64,000 nucleotides of DNA from Rariloculus sp965263005 (GTDB lineage Bacteria > Pseudomonadota > Gammaproteobacteria > Steroidobacterales > Rariloculaceae), in NCBI RefSeq assembly GCF_965263005.1, contig NZ_OZ253579.1, positions 992,001 through 1,056,000 on the forward strand, in the 5' to 3' direction. The notes under the pieces are model-generated. The model was not told the DNA's origin, searched no databases, and was given only the letters and a program-made list of their open reading frames with translations. Positions 17,702 to 25,847 of this stretch are shown here, piece after piece. The translations under genes and the position numbers were made by a program. Numbering within the stretch: the first letter of the stretch is position 1; each line of letters starts with the position of its first letter.

Positions 17702-19114
17702 CTACAGCGTATATACCCACTCGACAACCGCTTCCTCGAGTTCCTGGCCCGGACCGCGGTGCGCGTCGTCGGTGTTGACCAAAACGACCAGAATGTAGGT
17801 TGTTCCGCCCGGCGGATGAATGTAGCCGGCCAGAGCCGAGACGCGGTCGAGACTGCCCGTCTTGACGTGCATCCGGCCTTCGCCGTTTTCTCCGTCGAAT
17901 CGTGTGCGCGTCGTGCCGTCAAGCCCGCCGAGCGATAACGAGGAGATGAACTCGGGTGCGTAAACGCTGCGCTCCGCTTCGAGAAGCAGGTGCGTGAGAA
18001 GCCCGGCGGAAATGCGTGCGTCGCGAGACAGTCCGGCGCCGTTGTCGACAACCAGCGAGTCGAGCGCGAAACCACGTTTGCCGAGCAACCGTTCGATGGC
18101 TGCAACGCCCTTTGCTCGCGTGCCCGGCGGCTCGAACGACTCCGCGCCGATCGTGTAGAGCAACTGGCGCGTCATGACGTTGTTGCTGTTCTTGTTCACG
18201 AGACGGATCACATCGCCAAGTGAAGGCGAGCGCCAGGTGAGCACGAGGCGCGCGTCCTCGGAAACAGCTTCGTTGCGAAGCCCGCCTTCGAGTTGTCCAC
18301 CGAGTTCGCTCCACAGCGCGTCGAACAAACCGTAGGTGTAGGTGTCGTGCTGCAGAACGGCGCGGGTGAGGTCGTAAGAATTGCATCGCTGTGGAAATTC
18401 GCCTTCAAAAATTATCCGGCTGATCGAATCGCGGTCGGCCACGTTGAAACTGATCCCGGCCTGAAAGCCGCGGCATCGCCCGCCCACGAGCTCGATCCGG
18501 TTGCGGATGTCGAGATTGGACAAGGGAGGATCTGTCGAGATCCTGACGCGGCGATTGTTCGTGTCGGCGAAGAATTGGAAGCGCGTGGCCTTGAAATTCG
18601 TCAACAAAGCGTTCGGCAGAACGTTGTAGGCTCTGAACGGCTCGCCATCGAACACGTCCGGCGCATCCTCGACCATGTCAAAGTAACTATCGTCGAGCAC
18701 GAGGTCACCTAGAACTTCCGTCAGACCGAGGTTGCGCAGGACGCGGAGCATCTTCCAGACCTCCTCGACTACGAGAAACGGGTCGCCGTAACCCTTCAGA
18801 GCGAGGTCGCCATCGAGGCTCCGGCCGTCGAAGCTGCCGTCGAAGTAGACCTCCGTGGGCCATGTGTAGGCAGGCCCGAGAATCTCGAGCGCAGACCAGG
18901 TGGTCACGAGCTTCATGACCGACGCAGGATTGCGCGCCACGTCAGGCAAGTGGCTCAGTACCGGTTCGGAAGACCCCAGTGCTTGTACGACGATGCTGAC
19001 GTCGTTGGGCGAGATGCCGTGGCCGGTCAGTACGCGCTCGACGCCGGCGGGCAACTGGGCGGCCGACTCCATGGCGAAGGCACAAAGCAGCAACAGGCCC
19101 GGAAGCGTTCTCAT
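17702..19114 (-). CDS. dacB: D-alanyl-D-alanine carboxypeptidase/endopeptidase (PBP4)
   Basis: 470 residues, the usual PBP4 length, with signal peptide LLLLCAFAMESAAQ. The three penicillin-binding motifs are present: SxxK in NPASVMKLV, SxN in NKNSNNVMTRQ, and KTG in MHVKTGSLDRVS. A large insertion between SxxK and SxN, typical of class C PBPs, is present. The enzyme trims or cleaves peptidoglycan cross-links in the periplasm. It is followed by the EamA exporter. Elsewhere in the window a VanX-like dipeptidase and an LD-carboxypeptidase also act on peptidoglycan peptides, but these are not adjacent. Confidence 0.95.
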   Translation of the reverse strand: MRTLPGLLLLCAFAMESAAQLPAGVERVLTGHGISPNDVSIVVQALGSSEPVLSHLPDVARNPASVMKLVTTWSALEILGPAYTWPTEVYFDGSFDGRSLDGDLALKGYGDPFLVVEEVWKMLRVLRNLGLTEVLGDLVLDDSYFDMVEDAPDVFDGEPFRAYNVLPNALLTNFKATRFQFFADTNNRRVRISTDPPLSNLDIRNRIELVGGRCRGFQAGISFNVADRDSISRIIFEGEFPQRCNSYDLTRAVLQHDTYTYGLFDALWSELGGQLEGGLRNEAVSEDARLVLTWRSPSLGDVIRLVNKNSNNVMTRQLLYTIGAESFEPPGTRAKGVAAIERLLGKRGFALDSLVVDNGAGLSRDARISAGLLTHLLLEAERSVYAPEFISSLSLGGLDGTTRTRFDGENGEGRMHVKTGSLDRVSALAGYIHPPGGTTYILVVLVNTDDAHRGPGQELEEAVVEWVYTL

Positions 19115-19356
19115 GAGCTTCGATTCTGCATGATTCGTAACTGTTCTGATAGCCTTTCGAAGGGTCCGCGCGTGAGGTATGGGAGATTACGCCGGCTTAC
19201 GCTCGTCAAGCCCGCGTTTGGGCCGGGAGTGCTGACGCGTTACCCTGTCAAGTCATGAACGAGCCGCAGGTCTAGCGATGCAGAGCGAGGGACGCCGTCG
19301 ATCCGCGCCGGCCACGGGTCCCGTTTATTCATGATGGCTAAGCCGGCGGTCGATCC

Positions 19357-20949
19357 ATGAGTGACGGGCGGCGTCTGCAGGCCACGGCGAACTCCGGACT
19401 GTGGAAGGGACTGAATCCCACGATGGCTCTGGCGGCCACGAGCCTCGTACTCGCGTTCGTCTGCTACACCGTCTGGAACGTGGACGCGGTCGGCGCGGTG
19501 TTCGGCAGCATCCGTTCGTGGATCCAGGCCACCCTGGCCTGGTATTACATCCTGGTTGTCAGTGTCAGCCTGATCGCCTGCCTGTTCCTGGTGTGCAGCC
19601 CATTCGGCAGGATACGGCTGGGCGATGACGCTTCCAGGCCAGAATTCAGCAGGTTCTCCTGGCTTGCGATGCTGTTTTCCGCGGGCGTGGGAATCGGGTT
19701 GCTGTTCTTTTCCATCGCCGAACCGATCCTCTATTTCGACACCAGCCAAGCCGAGGGCTACCCCAACAACCCCCACGCCGACCTCGCCGGCGCCCTGTTG
19801 CTGGACGAAACGCGAGCCGTGCACGCCATGAGCGTGGCCTACTTCCACTGGGGCATTCACGGCTGGGCCGTTTACACCGTTGTCGCGCTGTGCCTGGCCT
19901 ACTTCGGATTTCGCAAAAAGCTCCCGCTGACACTGCGCTCCTCCCTGCATCCGTTCATCGGTGACCGGATCTACGGCCCCGTCGGCGACGCCGTGGACCT
20001 GTTGGCTGTGTTCGGCACGGTCTTCGGTATCGCGACCTCCCTGGGGCTCGGTGCCAGCCAGATGGCCACCGGACTCAACGTCCTGCTCGGAGTCGATCCC
20101 GGGACCGTCACGCAGATCGTTCTCATCACCGTCATCTCGGTGGCGGCCACACTATCGGCTGTATCCGGAGTGAGCCGCGGAATCCGCATCCTGTCGGAGT
20201 GGAACATCAGACTGAGCGTCCTTCTGCTGGGCTACTTCCTGTTCTTCGGCCCCTTCGATTGGCTCATGGCATTCTTCGCCACCTCCCTCGGAGAGTACCT
20301 GTGGCGCATGGTGCCCATGGGTCTGTGGCTCGCCGATTTACCGGAACAGGCCGTTTGGCAGAATACCTGGACCCTCTTCTACTGGGGCTGGTGGATCTCC
20401 TGGGCGCCTTTCGTCGGCATGTTCATCGCCCGCATCTCCCGCGGCCGTACGCTGCGGGAGTTCATATTGGGCGTGATGTTGGTCCCGACCATACTGACGC
20501 TGTTGTGGATCGGAATTTTCGGCGGCAACGCGATCCACATGGAACTCAACGCCGCCGACGGCGTCGGGACCGCCGGGATCATCGAGTTGGTGCGCGACGT
20601 GAACTACGAGGCTGCGCTCTACGGTGTAATTGACCGGTTGAGCGGTATCGGCTGGTTGACCTGGGCCATGTCCGCCCTGGCAACCCTCCTGCTGGCGACC
20701 TGGTTCATCACCTCCTCGGACTCCGGCACCCTGGTCATAACCACCCTGCTCAGCATGGGCGACCGCCACCCACCTCGGCGTTTCCGTATCGTCTGGGGAC
20801 TCGGCGTGGGTGGAGTGGCTGCCGCGCTGCTGCTTGCCGGTGGCCTCCAGGCCCTGCAGACTGCAGCCATCGCAACCGCCCTGCCCGTGAGCGTAGTGTT
20901 GTTGCTGATGATCGCCGGGCTGCTGAAGTCGCTGATGCAGGATCGCTAA
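19357..20949 (+). CDS. BCCT-family betaine/choline/carnitine transporter
   Basis: 530 residues with about twelve membrane helices. The family hallmark tryptophan-rich segment is present (WTLFYWGWWISWAPFVGMFI), followed by ARISRGRTLREFILGV, which carries the conserved Arg residues. An early glycine-rich segment ALGLGASQ-like (SLGLGASQMATGLN) also fits. It imports quaternary-ammonium osmolytes, driven by sodium or protons. The C-terminal tail is very short, lacking the osmosensing extension of BetP. The stop codon overlaps the start of a di-haem cytochrome gene (TAATG), an unexpected partner. Confidence 0.93.
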   Translation: MSDGRRLQATANSGLWKGLNPTMALAATSLVLAFVCYTVWNVDAVGAVFGSIRSWIQATLAWYYILVVSVSLIACLFLVCSPFGRIRLGDDASRPEFSRFSWLAMLFSAGVGIGLLFFSIAEPILYFDTSQAEGYPNNPHADLAGALLLDETRAVHAMSVAYFHWGIHGWAVYTVVALCLAYFGFRKKLPLTLRSSLHPFIGDRIYGPVGDAVDLLAVFGTVFGIATSLGLGASQMATGLNVLLGVDPGTVTQIVLITVISVAATLSAVSGVSRGIRILSEWNIRLSVLLLGYFLFFGPFDWLMAFFATSLGEYLWRMVPMGLWLADLPEQAVWQNTWTLFYWGWWISWAPFVGMFIARISRGRTLREFILGVMLVPTILTLLWIGIFGGNAIHMELNAADGVGTAGIIELVRDVNYEAALYGVIDRLSGIGWLTWAMSALATLLLATWFITSSDSGTLVITTLLSMGDRHPPRRFRIVWGLGVGGVAAALLLAGGLQALQTAAIATALPVSVVLLLMIAGLLKSLMQDR

Positions 20950-21719
20950 TGGTGTGTAGTTTTCGCGACGCTAAATCATTCGTTGCTCGAGAGCGCTGTG
21001 CCATGGTGATGGCGCTGTTGCTGGGTATGGCGAACGCCGCGCAAGCCCAGGACGGCCCCCAGGTGCGCATTCTTAATGCATCTCCGTATACAATCGCCGC
21101 CGACCCTGAACTCAGCGATTTCGTGAGCGAAACGGCCCAGGCCGCCGTTGCCGAACATTGCGCGGGTTGCCACGGCGCCGACCTCGGCGGCACCTCCGGA
21201 GTCCCGGATCTGACGGACTACGACTGGTTATGGGGGATCACCGGCGAGGAAACCAACGATGTCTCCCCCGTCATGGCGATCCAGCAGACGCTGCTCTACG
21301 GCGTGCGCAACCGTGACTGTCCGGAGGATCAGATGAGTTACGGCGCTTGCGCGGATACGCGTTATTCGGAGATGCCGGGTTACGCGGTATTGGGGTTTAC
21401 TGACGAACACGTGAGCGATTTGACCGAGTGGGTGGTCGGCCTTGCCGGCGGCGAGGCGGACAGCGTTGCCGTGGAGCGTGCCCAGGCGTTCGCGCCGCTC
21501 TGCGCCGAATGCCACGGCAGCGACAATTACGGCTATGTGCCCTATGGCGGCCCCAACCTGCGCGACGATATCTGGTTGTACGGCGGCGACCGGGACTCGA
21601 TTTATGACGTCATAGCCAACGGGCGCCTGGGCGAATGTCCGCCGTGGGGCGGCATTCTGGATGCGGCGACCATCAAGGCGCTGGCGGTGTATATCTGGAA
21701 CACCTCCCTCGGGCGCTGA
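20949..21719 (+). CDS. soluble di-haem cytochrome c resembling the CcoP periplasmic domain
   Basis: 256 residues. The ATG shares one base with the transporter stop; a second ATG at 21003 begins a cleaner signal peptide (VMALLLGMANAAQAQ). Two haem sites are HCAGCHG and LCAECHG. The surrounding text (GVPDLTDYDWLWG, GGPNLRDDIWLYGG) is that of the di-haem part of cbb3 oxidase subunit CcoP. The first site has the axial Met in SEMPGY. At the second, the expected GRxGxMP reads GRLGECPPW, so the ligand Met is replaced by Cys. No membrane anchor and no other oxidase genes are nearby. It may pass electrons in the periplasm, but why it is coupled to an osmolyte transporter is unclear. Confidence 0.85.
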   Translation: MVCSFRDAKSFVARERCAMVMALLLGMANAAQAQDGPQVRILNASPYTIAADPELSDFVSETAQAAVAEHCAGCHGADLGGTSGVPDLTDYDWLWGITGEETNDVSPVMAIQQTLLYGVRNRDCPEDQMSYGACADTRYSEMPGYAVLGFTDEHVSDLTEWVVGLAGGEADSVAVERAQAFAPLCAECHGSDNYGYVPYGGPNLRDDIWLYGGDRDSIYDVIANGRLGECPPWGGILDAATIKALAVYIWNTSLGR

Positions 21720-21887
21720 CTCGCACGTCTCGACGCGGGCCAGCGTATGCGCCACGCGCTCTATCGCCGGCATTTCTCCGTTCTTCGAAACGCACAAGGC
21801 AAGCGATTTGGGCTTTCTCCCTGCGCGGACGGCGACGGCGTAACAGCGTAACGGCCCGCCCGGGCATGGGGCGGATGACGAGAGCAG

Positions 21888-23519
21888 CTACGGCAGTGAG
21901 AACGCGAACAATGCGCTGCCCGCCGCGATCGCGACATACTGCTTGCCGCCGACTGCGTAACTCATCGGGCCGCTGTTGATCTGACCGCCGACCGACGCCT
22001 TCCAGAGCAGCTCGCCGGACCGTGCGTCGAGCGCAACGAAGTAGCCTTCCTTGCCGCCGCTGAATACGACGTCGCCCGCGGTGCTCAGGACGCCGCCCCA
22101 GGTGATGTCCCCCATCCTGAACTCCCACTTCGGGGTCAGCGTATCGGGATCGTAGGCGCGAACGACGCCGTAGGCCTCCTCGTCGTTGTTGAAGAACGGC
22201 TGCAGGTTGACCTGCCCCATCGTGGTCTGGCGGCGGTTGATGCCGACAGCACGCGGGCTCTGGCCTTCGATGACGATGATTCCAGAGTTCTCCCAGTGCG
22301 CTACGTAGAACAGGCCCGTCTTCGGGCTGAAAGACGGCGGCGCCCAGTTCGTCGCGCCGTGCACGTGGGGCCGGATCAACGTGCCTTCGGGCGTCGGCAG
22401 CATGCCAGGCACGCGCTGCGGCCGGCCCTTCTCGTCGAAGCCGTCCATCCAGTTCGTCGCGACGTACGGTTTGCCGAACAGAAACTCACCGGTGACGCGG
22501 TCGAGCACGTACATCAGGCCGTTGCGGTTCGCCCAGAGCATGACCTTGCGCGGCTCGCCGCGCCAATCGATGTCGGCGAGCACCGGCACTTGTGTGGCGT
22601 CGTAGTCGAGCTCATCGTGCGGCGTGAACTGGTAGTGCCACTCGATCTCGCCCGTATCGGCATCAAGCGCGACGACACTGTTGCTGTAGAGATTGTCACC
22701 GAGGCGCGAGCGGCCGTCCCAATCAGGTGCGGGATTGCCGGTACCGAAGAAGACCAGGTTCGTGTCGGGATCGTAGGCGCCGGCGTTCCATACGGCCGCG
22801 CCGCCCGTTTTCCAGGAATCGCCCGACCAGGAATCGTTGCCGGGTTCACCGGGCGCGGGAATCGTGTGGAAGCGCCACACTTCCTTGCCGCTCACCACGT
22901 CGAACGCGGCGACCAATCCGCGTATTCCCATGTCGCCGCCGGCGGTGCCGACCATGACTTTGTCCTTGACGACCAACGGCACCATCGTGATCGAATACCG
23001 CTCCGCGGCTTCGGCGACTTTCGTATTCCAGAGGAGCTGGCCGCTCTTCGCATCGATCGCAAGCAGATGCGCGTCGATCGTTCCCATGAACAGCGTGTCG
23101 CCGAGGATCGCGAGTCCGCGGTTCACGCGCCCGCAGCAGGTACGCGCGTCGGGCGACGGCTCGTACGGGTACGTCCAGAATATGCGGCCCGTGGCCGCAT
23201 CGAGCGCGACGACGTCATTGGGGGCCTGCACGGTGTAAAGCACGCCGTCGACGACGAGCGGTGTGGCCTCGAACTTCTCGAGCGATCGCGCTTGCCATAC
23301 CCATTCGAGCTTCAAGTCCTTCGCGTTGTCGGTCGTGATTTCGTTGAGCCGGCTGTAACGATCGTTGGACAGGGTGCCGGAGTAACTGAGCCAGTTGGCG
23401 GGCTCGCGCTCGGCATGCAATATGCGATCGAAGCTAACCTGTGCCTCGATCGGCGCCGCCGCAACGAGGCCGAGCATGAGTATCGGTAGCGGCCCGTCAA
23501 ACCGTAGCTTCGTTTTCAT
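21888..23519 (-). CDS. PQQ-dependent alcohol dehydrogenase (quinoprotein, lanthanide-type active site)
   Basis: 543 residues with a signal peptide (LPILMLGLVAAAPIEAQ). It shows the eight-bladed propeller repeats (e.g. ALDAATGRIFWTY). The adjacent-cysteine disulfide ring is at RTCCGRVNRGLA. Metal and catalytic residues lie around GTGNPAPDWDG and TPHDELDYD. The catalytic Asp is followed two residues later by a second Asp, the signature of lanthanide-dependent enzymes such as XoxF and PedH; calcium enzymes have Ala, Ser or Thr there. It oxidises alcohols or aldehydes in the periplasm and passes electrons to a cytochrome c. The gene overlaps the upstream cytochrome gene by four bases. Confidence 0.92.
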   Translation of the reverse strand: MKTKLRFDGPLPILMLGLVAAAPIEAQVSFDRILHAEREPANWLSYSGTLSNDRYSRLNEITTDNAKDLKLEWVWQARSLEKFEATPLVVDGVLYTVQAPNDVVALDAATGRIFWTYPYEPSPDARTCCGRVNRGLAILGDTLFMGTIDAHLLAIDAKSGQLLWNTKVAEAAERYSITMVPLVVKDKVMVGTAGGDMGIRGLVAAFDVVSGKEVWRFHTIPAPGEPGNDSWSGDSWKTGGAAVWNAGAYDPDTNLVFFGTGNPAPDWDGRSRLGDNLYSNSVVALDADTGEIEWHYQFTPHDELDYDATQVPVLADIDWRGEPRKVMLWANRNGLMYVLDRVTGEFLFGKPYVATNWMDGFDEKGRPQRVPGMLPTPEGTLIRPHVHGATNWAPPSFSPKTGLFYVAHWENSGIIVIEGQSPRAVGINRRQTTMGQVNLQPFFNNDEEAYGVVRAYDPDTLTPKWEFRMGDITWGGVLSTAGDVVFSGGKEGYFVALDARSGELLWKASVGGQINSGPMSYAVGGKQYVAIAAGSALFAFSLP

Positions 23520-24292
23520 GGCGTGGTCCGATCCTGTATGGATATTCCTCGCAGCGACACCAGGTAGCTGACTACATCGGCGATTTCTTGCGTGCCGAGT
23601 TCGTCGCCAAACGAAGGCATCGTGGATTCCGCGAAGCCGTGGTCGAGCAGATCGGCCTTGAGGAACGAGCGAAGTCGTTCATCGGTATCGAAAAGCTGCA
23701 CCGTGAATGTATCGTGGTTGAGCAAGCGGCCGGTGATGGTCTCGTTGTTCGCGGTCGTGACGCTGTAGAACCGGTTCGCCGGCTGCACCTCGGCGGCGGG
23801 GTCGAGCAGTGACTGCTCAAGCTCCGCGGCGCGTCTGAGCAATCCGATGCTGCTCAGATCGGGACCGAGCCTTGAGCCCAGGCCATTGATTCGATGACAG
23901 TCCGTGCACGTTCCTTTTCCCTCGAATATGGCCCTGCCGCGCCCGGGGTCGCCGTTGGCTGCAACGACGTGCTGTGACGCGGTAGTCGATCGAAGATAAG
24001 CGACGATGTGCAATGCCTGCTGCTCGGACATCCTCGGCGTCGGCGGCATCGGCGTATCGGGGATGCCATTGACGATGATGTCAGCGATCTGTGCGTCGGA
24101 CAGTTCCCGACGGAACAAACCGCGACCGAGGTCGATGCCGGCGATCAGATCACCGTCGGGACCGTGACAGTTCGCGCAGGAATTCGCGAACGCCCTGCCG
24201 CCGTCTTCGATATCGAAAGCCGTCGCATGCTGGGCCATTGCTGGCGCGGCCAGCAGCCCGGTTGCGAGCAGCGCCATTTTTGCGGATCGCAT
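23516..24292 (-). CDS. cytochrome c with two haem-binding motifs, electron acceptor of the PQQ dehydrogenase
   Basis: 258 residues with signal peptide MALLATGLLAAPAMAQ. The first haem site is CANCHGPDG with a Met ligand likely in DTPMPPTP. The second is CTDCHRING, with the usual LGPDLSSIG after it. The C-terminal part (VTTANNETITGRLLNHDTF) matches the haem-binding region often fused in PQQ/ThuA-linked cytochromes. The stop overlaps the start of the PQQ dehydrogenase (ATGA), so the two are co-translated. The pairing makes it the natural electron acceptor. Confidence 0.9.
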   Translation of the reverse strand: MRSAKMALLATGLLAAPAMAQHATAFDIEDGGRAFANSCANCHGPDGDLIAGIDLGRGLFRRELSDAQIADIIVNGIPDTPMPPTPRMSEQQALHIVAYLRSTTASQHVVAANGDPGRGRAIFEGKGTCTDCHRINGLGSRLGPDLSSIGLLRRAAELEQSLLDPAAEVQPANRFYSVTTANNETITGRLLNHDTFTVQLFDTDERLRSFLKADLLDHGFAESTMPSFGDELGTQEIADVVSYLVSLRGISIQDRTTP

Positions 24293-24370
24293 CGTGTCAT
24301 TGCGCCTTTCGGGATGGCCTTGCCCCCGATGTTGGACTACCGCGTTCGAGTAAGTCCCTGCTTTTTGAAG

Positions 24371-24465
24371 GGCCCCAGTTCCTGGTCCACTTCGTCAGCC
24401 AATTTCTGTCTTCCTGAGGGGTCTCCGATTTCTGGGTCACTTGCTCAGCGATATTCCGACCTTCA
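24371..24465. repeat. imperfect 47-48 bp tandem duplication at the end of an IS remnant
   Basis: 24371-24417 and 24418-24465 share the spaced words ttcctgg/tttctggg, tccactt/tcactt and gtcagc/ctcagc, and look like diverged copies of one sequence. The second copy ends at the stop of the IS3-type transposase remnant. This may be the duplicated terminus of the insertion sequence. Confidence 0.45.
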
Positions 24466-24657
24466 ATCGTACCGTTGGGCCCTGTACTGCAAGGGCGCCA
24501 GGCTGTTGAGAGCCCCGTAAGACCGGCACCCATTGTAGTCGGTTTTCCGTGCCTGCATCTTCTTCTTCGCGTCGGTCAAATCGTCGAACCGATGCGTGTT
24601 CGAATGCTCGTCCCGAAGACGTCCGTTGCGTGATTCAATGAAGGCGCGGATCCAAGA
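24463..24657 (-). pseudogene. IS3-family transposase (OrfB) C-terminal remnant
   Basis: About 60 codons read AFIESRNGRLRDEHSNTHRF, then DLTDAKKKMQARKTDYN and ALNSLAPLQYRAQ. These match the end of IS3-family transposases (FIESFNGxLRDE..., DAxxxIExWRxDYN..., LxxLTPxEF). The Glu of FIES is the last acid of the DDE triad. The rest of the integrase core and OrfA are missing, and the frame upstream no longer resembles a transposase. This is a dead fragment. Confidence 0.8.
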
Positions 24658-24784
24658 ACAAGAGACAATGGCAGGCGGATGCCGTTCGCATTTGCGGCGG
24701 GTCTGGCAGAAACGGATGTTTACAAGCGATTGAGCCGGGCGAGGGTCGAGCTGGAAGCGTGTGCCTCGCTCCGGATCGCAGGGC

Positions 24785-25477
24785 TCAGTTCGGAAAATCG
24801 AAATAGCTGTCCGGGTAAGGTTCTCCAGCAAACGTAAAGTGCCACCATTCCTGTGGGTAGGACGCAAACCCGTGTGCCGTCATCAGGATTTGCAGCAACG
24901 CGCGGTTGGCCCGTTGCTGCGCAGTAACGCGTCGGCTGTCCGGCCACGACTCCGGGCCGAAGAAATCGAACCGGGAACCCATGTCGAGCTCACGGAGCGA
25001 TCCGTCCGGGTCCGAGTAGACGATGGTGAGGTCCACTGTGCTTCCTCGCGAGTGGCTCGACCGGCTGGCGATATAGCCCTCCCTGAACAGATCCGCCTTG
25101 GCCACGCCGGGGTAGTAGTCCGGTTTGGTCTGCCGATCACCGATATCTTGGCCCCATCGCACGAAGTGATCGACCGCGCGCTGCGGCCGATAGGCATCGA
25201 ACACCTTGAGCCCCGCACCGAACGGCCGCAGCGCGGCCTGGACCTCGGCGAGAGCCGTTGCGGCCGGTGCGGAAAGGATGGCGTGCGCGTGGCGGTACCC
25301 ATCGATCGGTTGGCCCACGAAGTTGTCGGAAGTCGCGTAGCGCAACTCGAGAACGAGATCGGGGATCGCCTCGTCGAGATAGACGAAGCCGTCGGGCAGG
25401 GTATGGCGGTCGGCGGCCGCCGCGGGGACGGTTGCAACTAGTGACATGATCGCCAAGGCGTTCAGCAACTTCTTCAT
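24785..25477 (-). CDS. D-alanyl-D-alanine dipeptidase (VanX/DdpX family)
   Basis: 230 residues from the ATG at 25477, where a clear signal peptide begins (LLNALAIMSLVATVPAAAA). Zinc ligands and catalytic residues are in SRSSHSRGSTVDLTIV (SxHxxGxAxD-type) and PQEWWHFTF (ExxWH). Supporting motifs are FDAYRPQRAVDHF and YATSDNFVGQPIDGY. The enzyme hydrolyses D-Ala-D-Ala dipeptide. The signal peptide points to peptidoglycan peptide recycling in the periplasm rather than vancomycin resistance, and no vanH/vanA homologues are nearby. An LD-carboxypeptidase gene lies upstream on the same strand. Confidence 0.92.
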   Translation of the reverse strand: MKKLLNALAIMSLVATVPAAAADRHTLPDGFVYLDEAIPDLVLELRYATSDNFVGQPIDGYRHAHAILSAPAATALAEVQAALRPFGAGLKVFDAYRPQRAVDHFVRWGQDIGDRQTKPDYYPGVAKADLFREGYIASRSSHSRGSTVDLTIVYSDPDGSLRELDMGSRFDFFGPESWPDSRRVTAQQRANRALLQILMTAHGFASYPQEWWHFTFAGEPYPDSYFDFPN

Positions 25478-25619
25478 TCGGGATCTCACAACGCACAGCC
25501 GGTGTTCGGTTTCGGTCTCAGTCGCGTGGCGAGGGTCGCGCTCGTGGTTGTGCAGGCGCTGCGGATTCGGGTTTTCTCTCATGTGGCCTCCTCCCGGCTG
25601 CGGTCGCGGATTCCCTACT

Positions 25620-25769
25620 CTAGCAGCCCGTGGCAAAAATCCCGCTGCATTCGACCGGCGATGCATCCCGGCCGTCTACGTTGCTCGTCGGTCGAATATT
25701 CCCGATATTCTCCCTCCTCGCGCCTCGCCGGTCTCGGTGCGACGCGGGACTTTCGCCACGGGCTGCTAG
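25620..25769. repeat. MITE-like interspersed repeat, copy 1 (150 bp, perfect 15-bp terminal inverted repeats)
   Basis: Begins ctagcagcccgtggc (25620-25634) and ends with its exact inverse complement (25755-25769). The inverted repeat continues inward to 26 bases with two mismatches. The interior shares long identical words with a second copy at 47365-47530 in the opposite orientation. It encodes nothing. The structure is that of a non-autonomous mobile repeat or BIME/REP-like element. It occupies most of the 370-base gap between the dipeptidase and LD-carboxypeptidase genes. Confidence 0.85.
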
Positions 25770-25847
25770 CCGATCCCGGATCCGCGGCGCGGGCGCGTCC
25801 CCTGGCCCGATCGTTGCACTGACTTGCAGCGACTCAAACCCCGGGCG

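Noticed and set aside
24785..25477. Vancomycin resistance locus
   Set aside because: The VanX-like protein has a signal peptide and no vanH, vanA or vanS/R genes accompany it.
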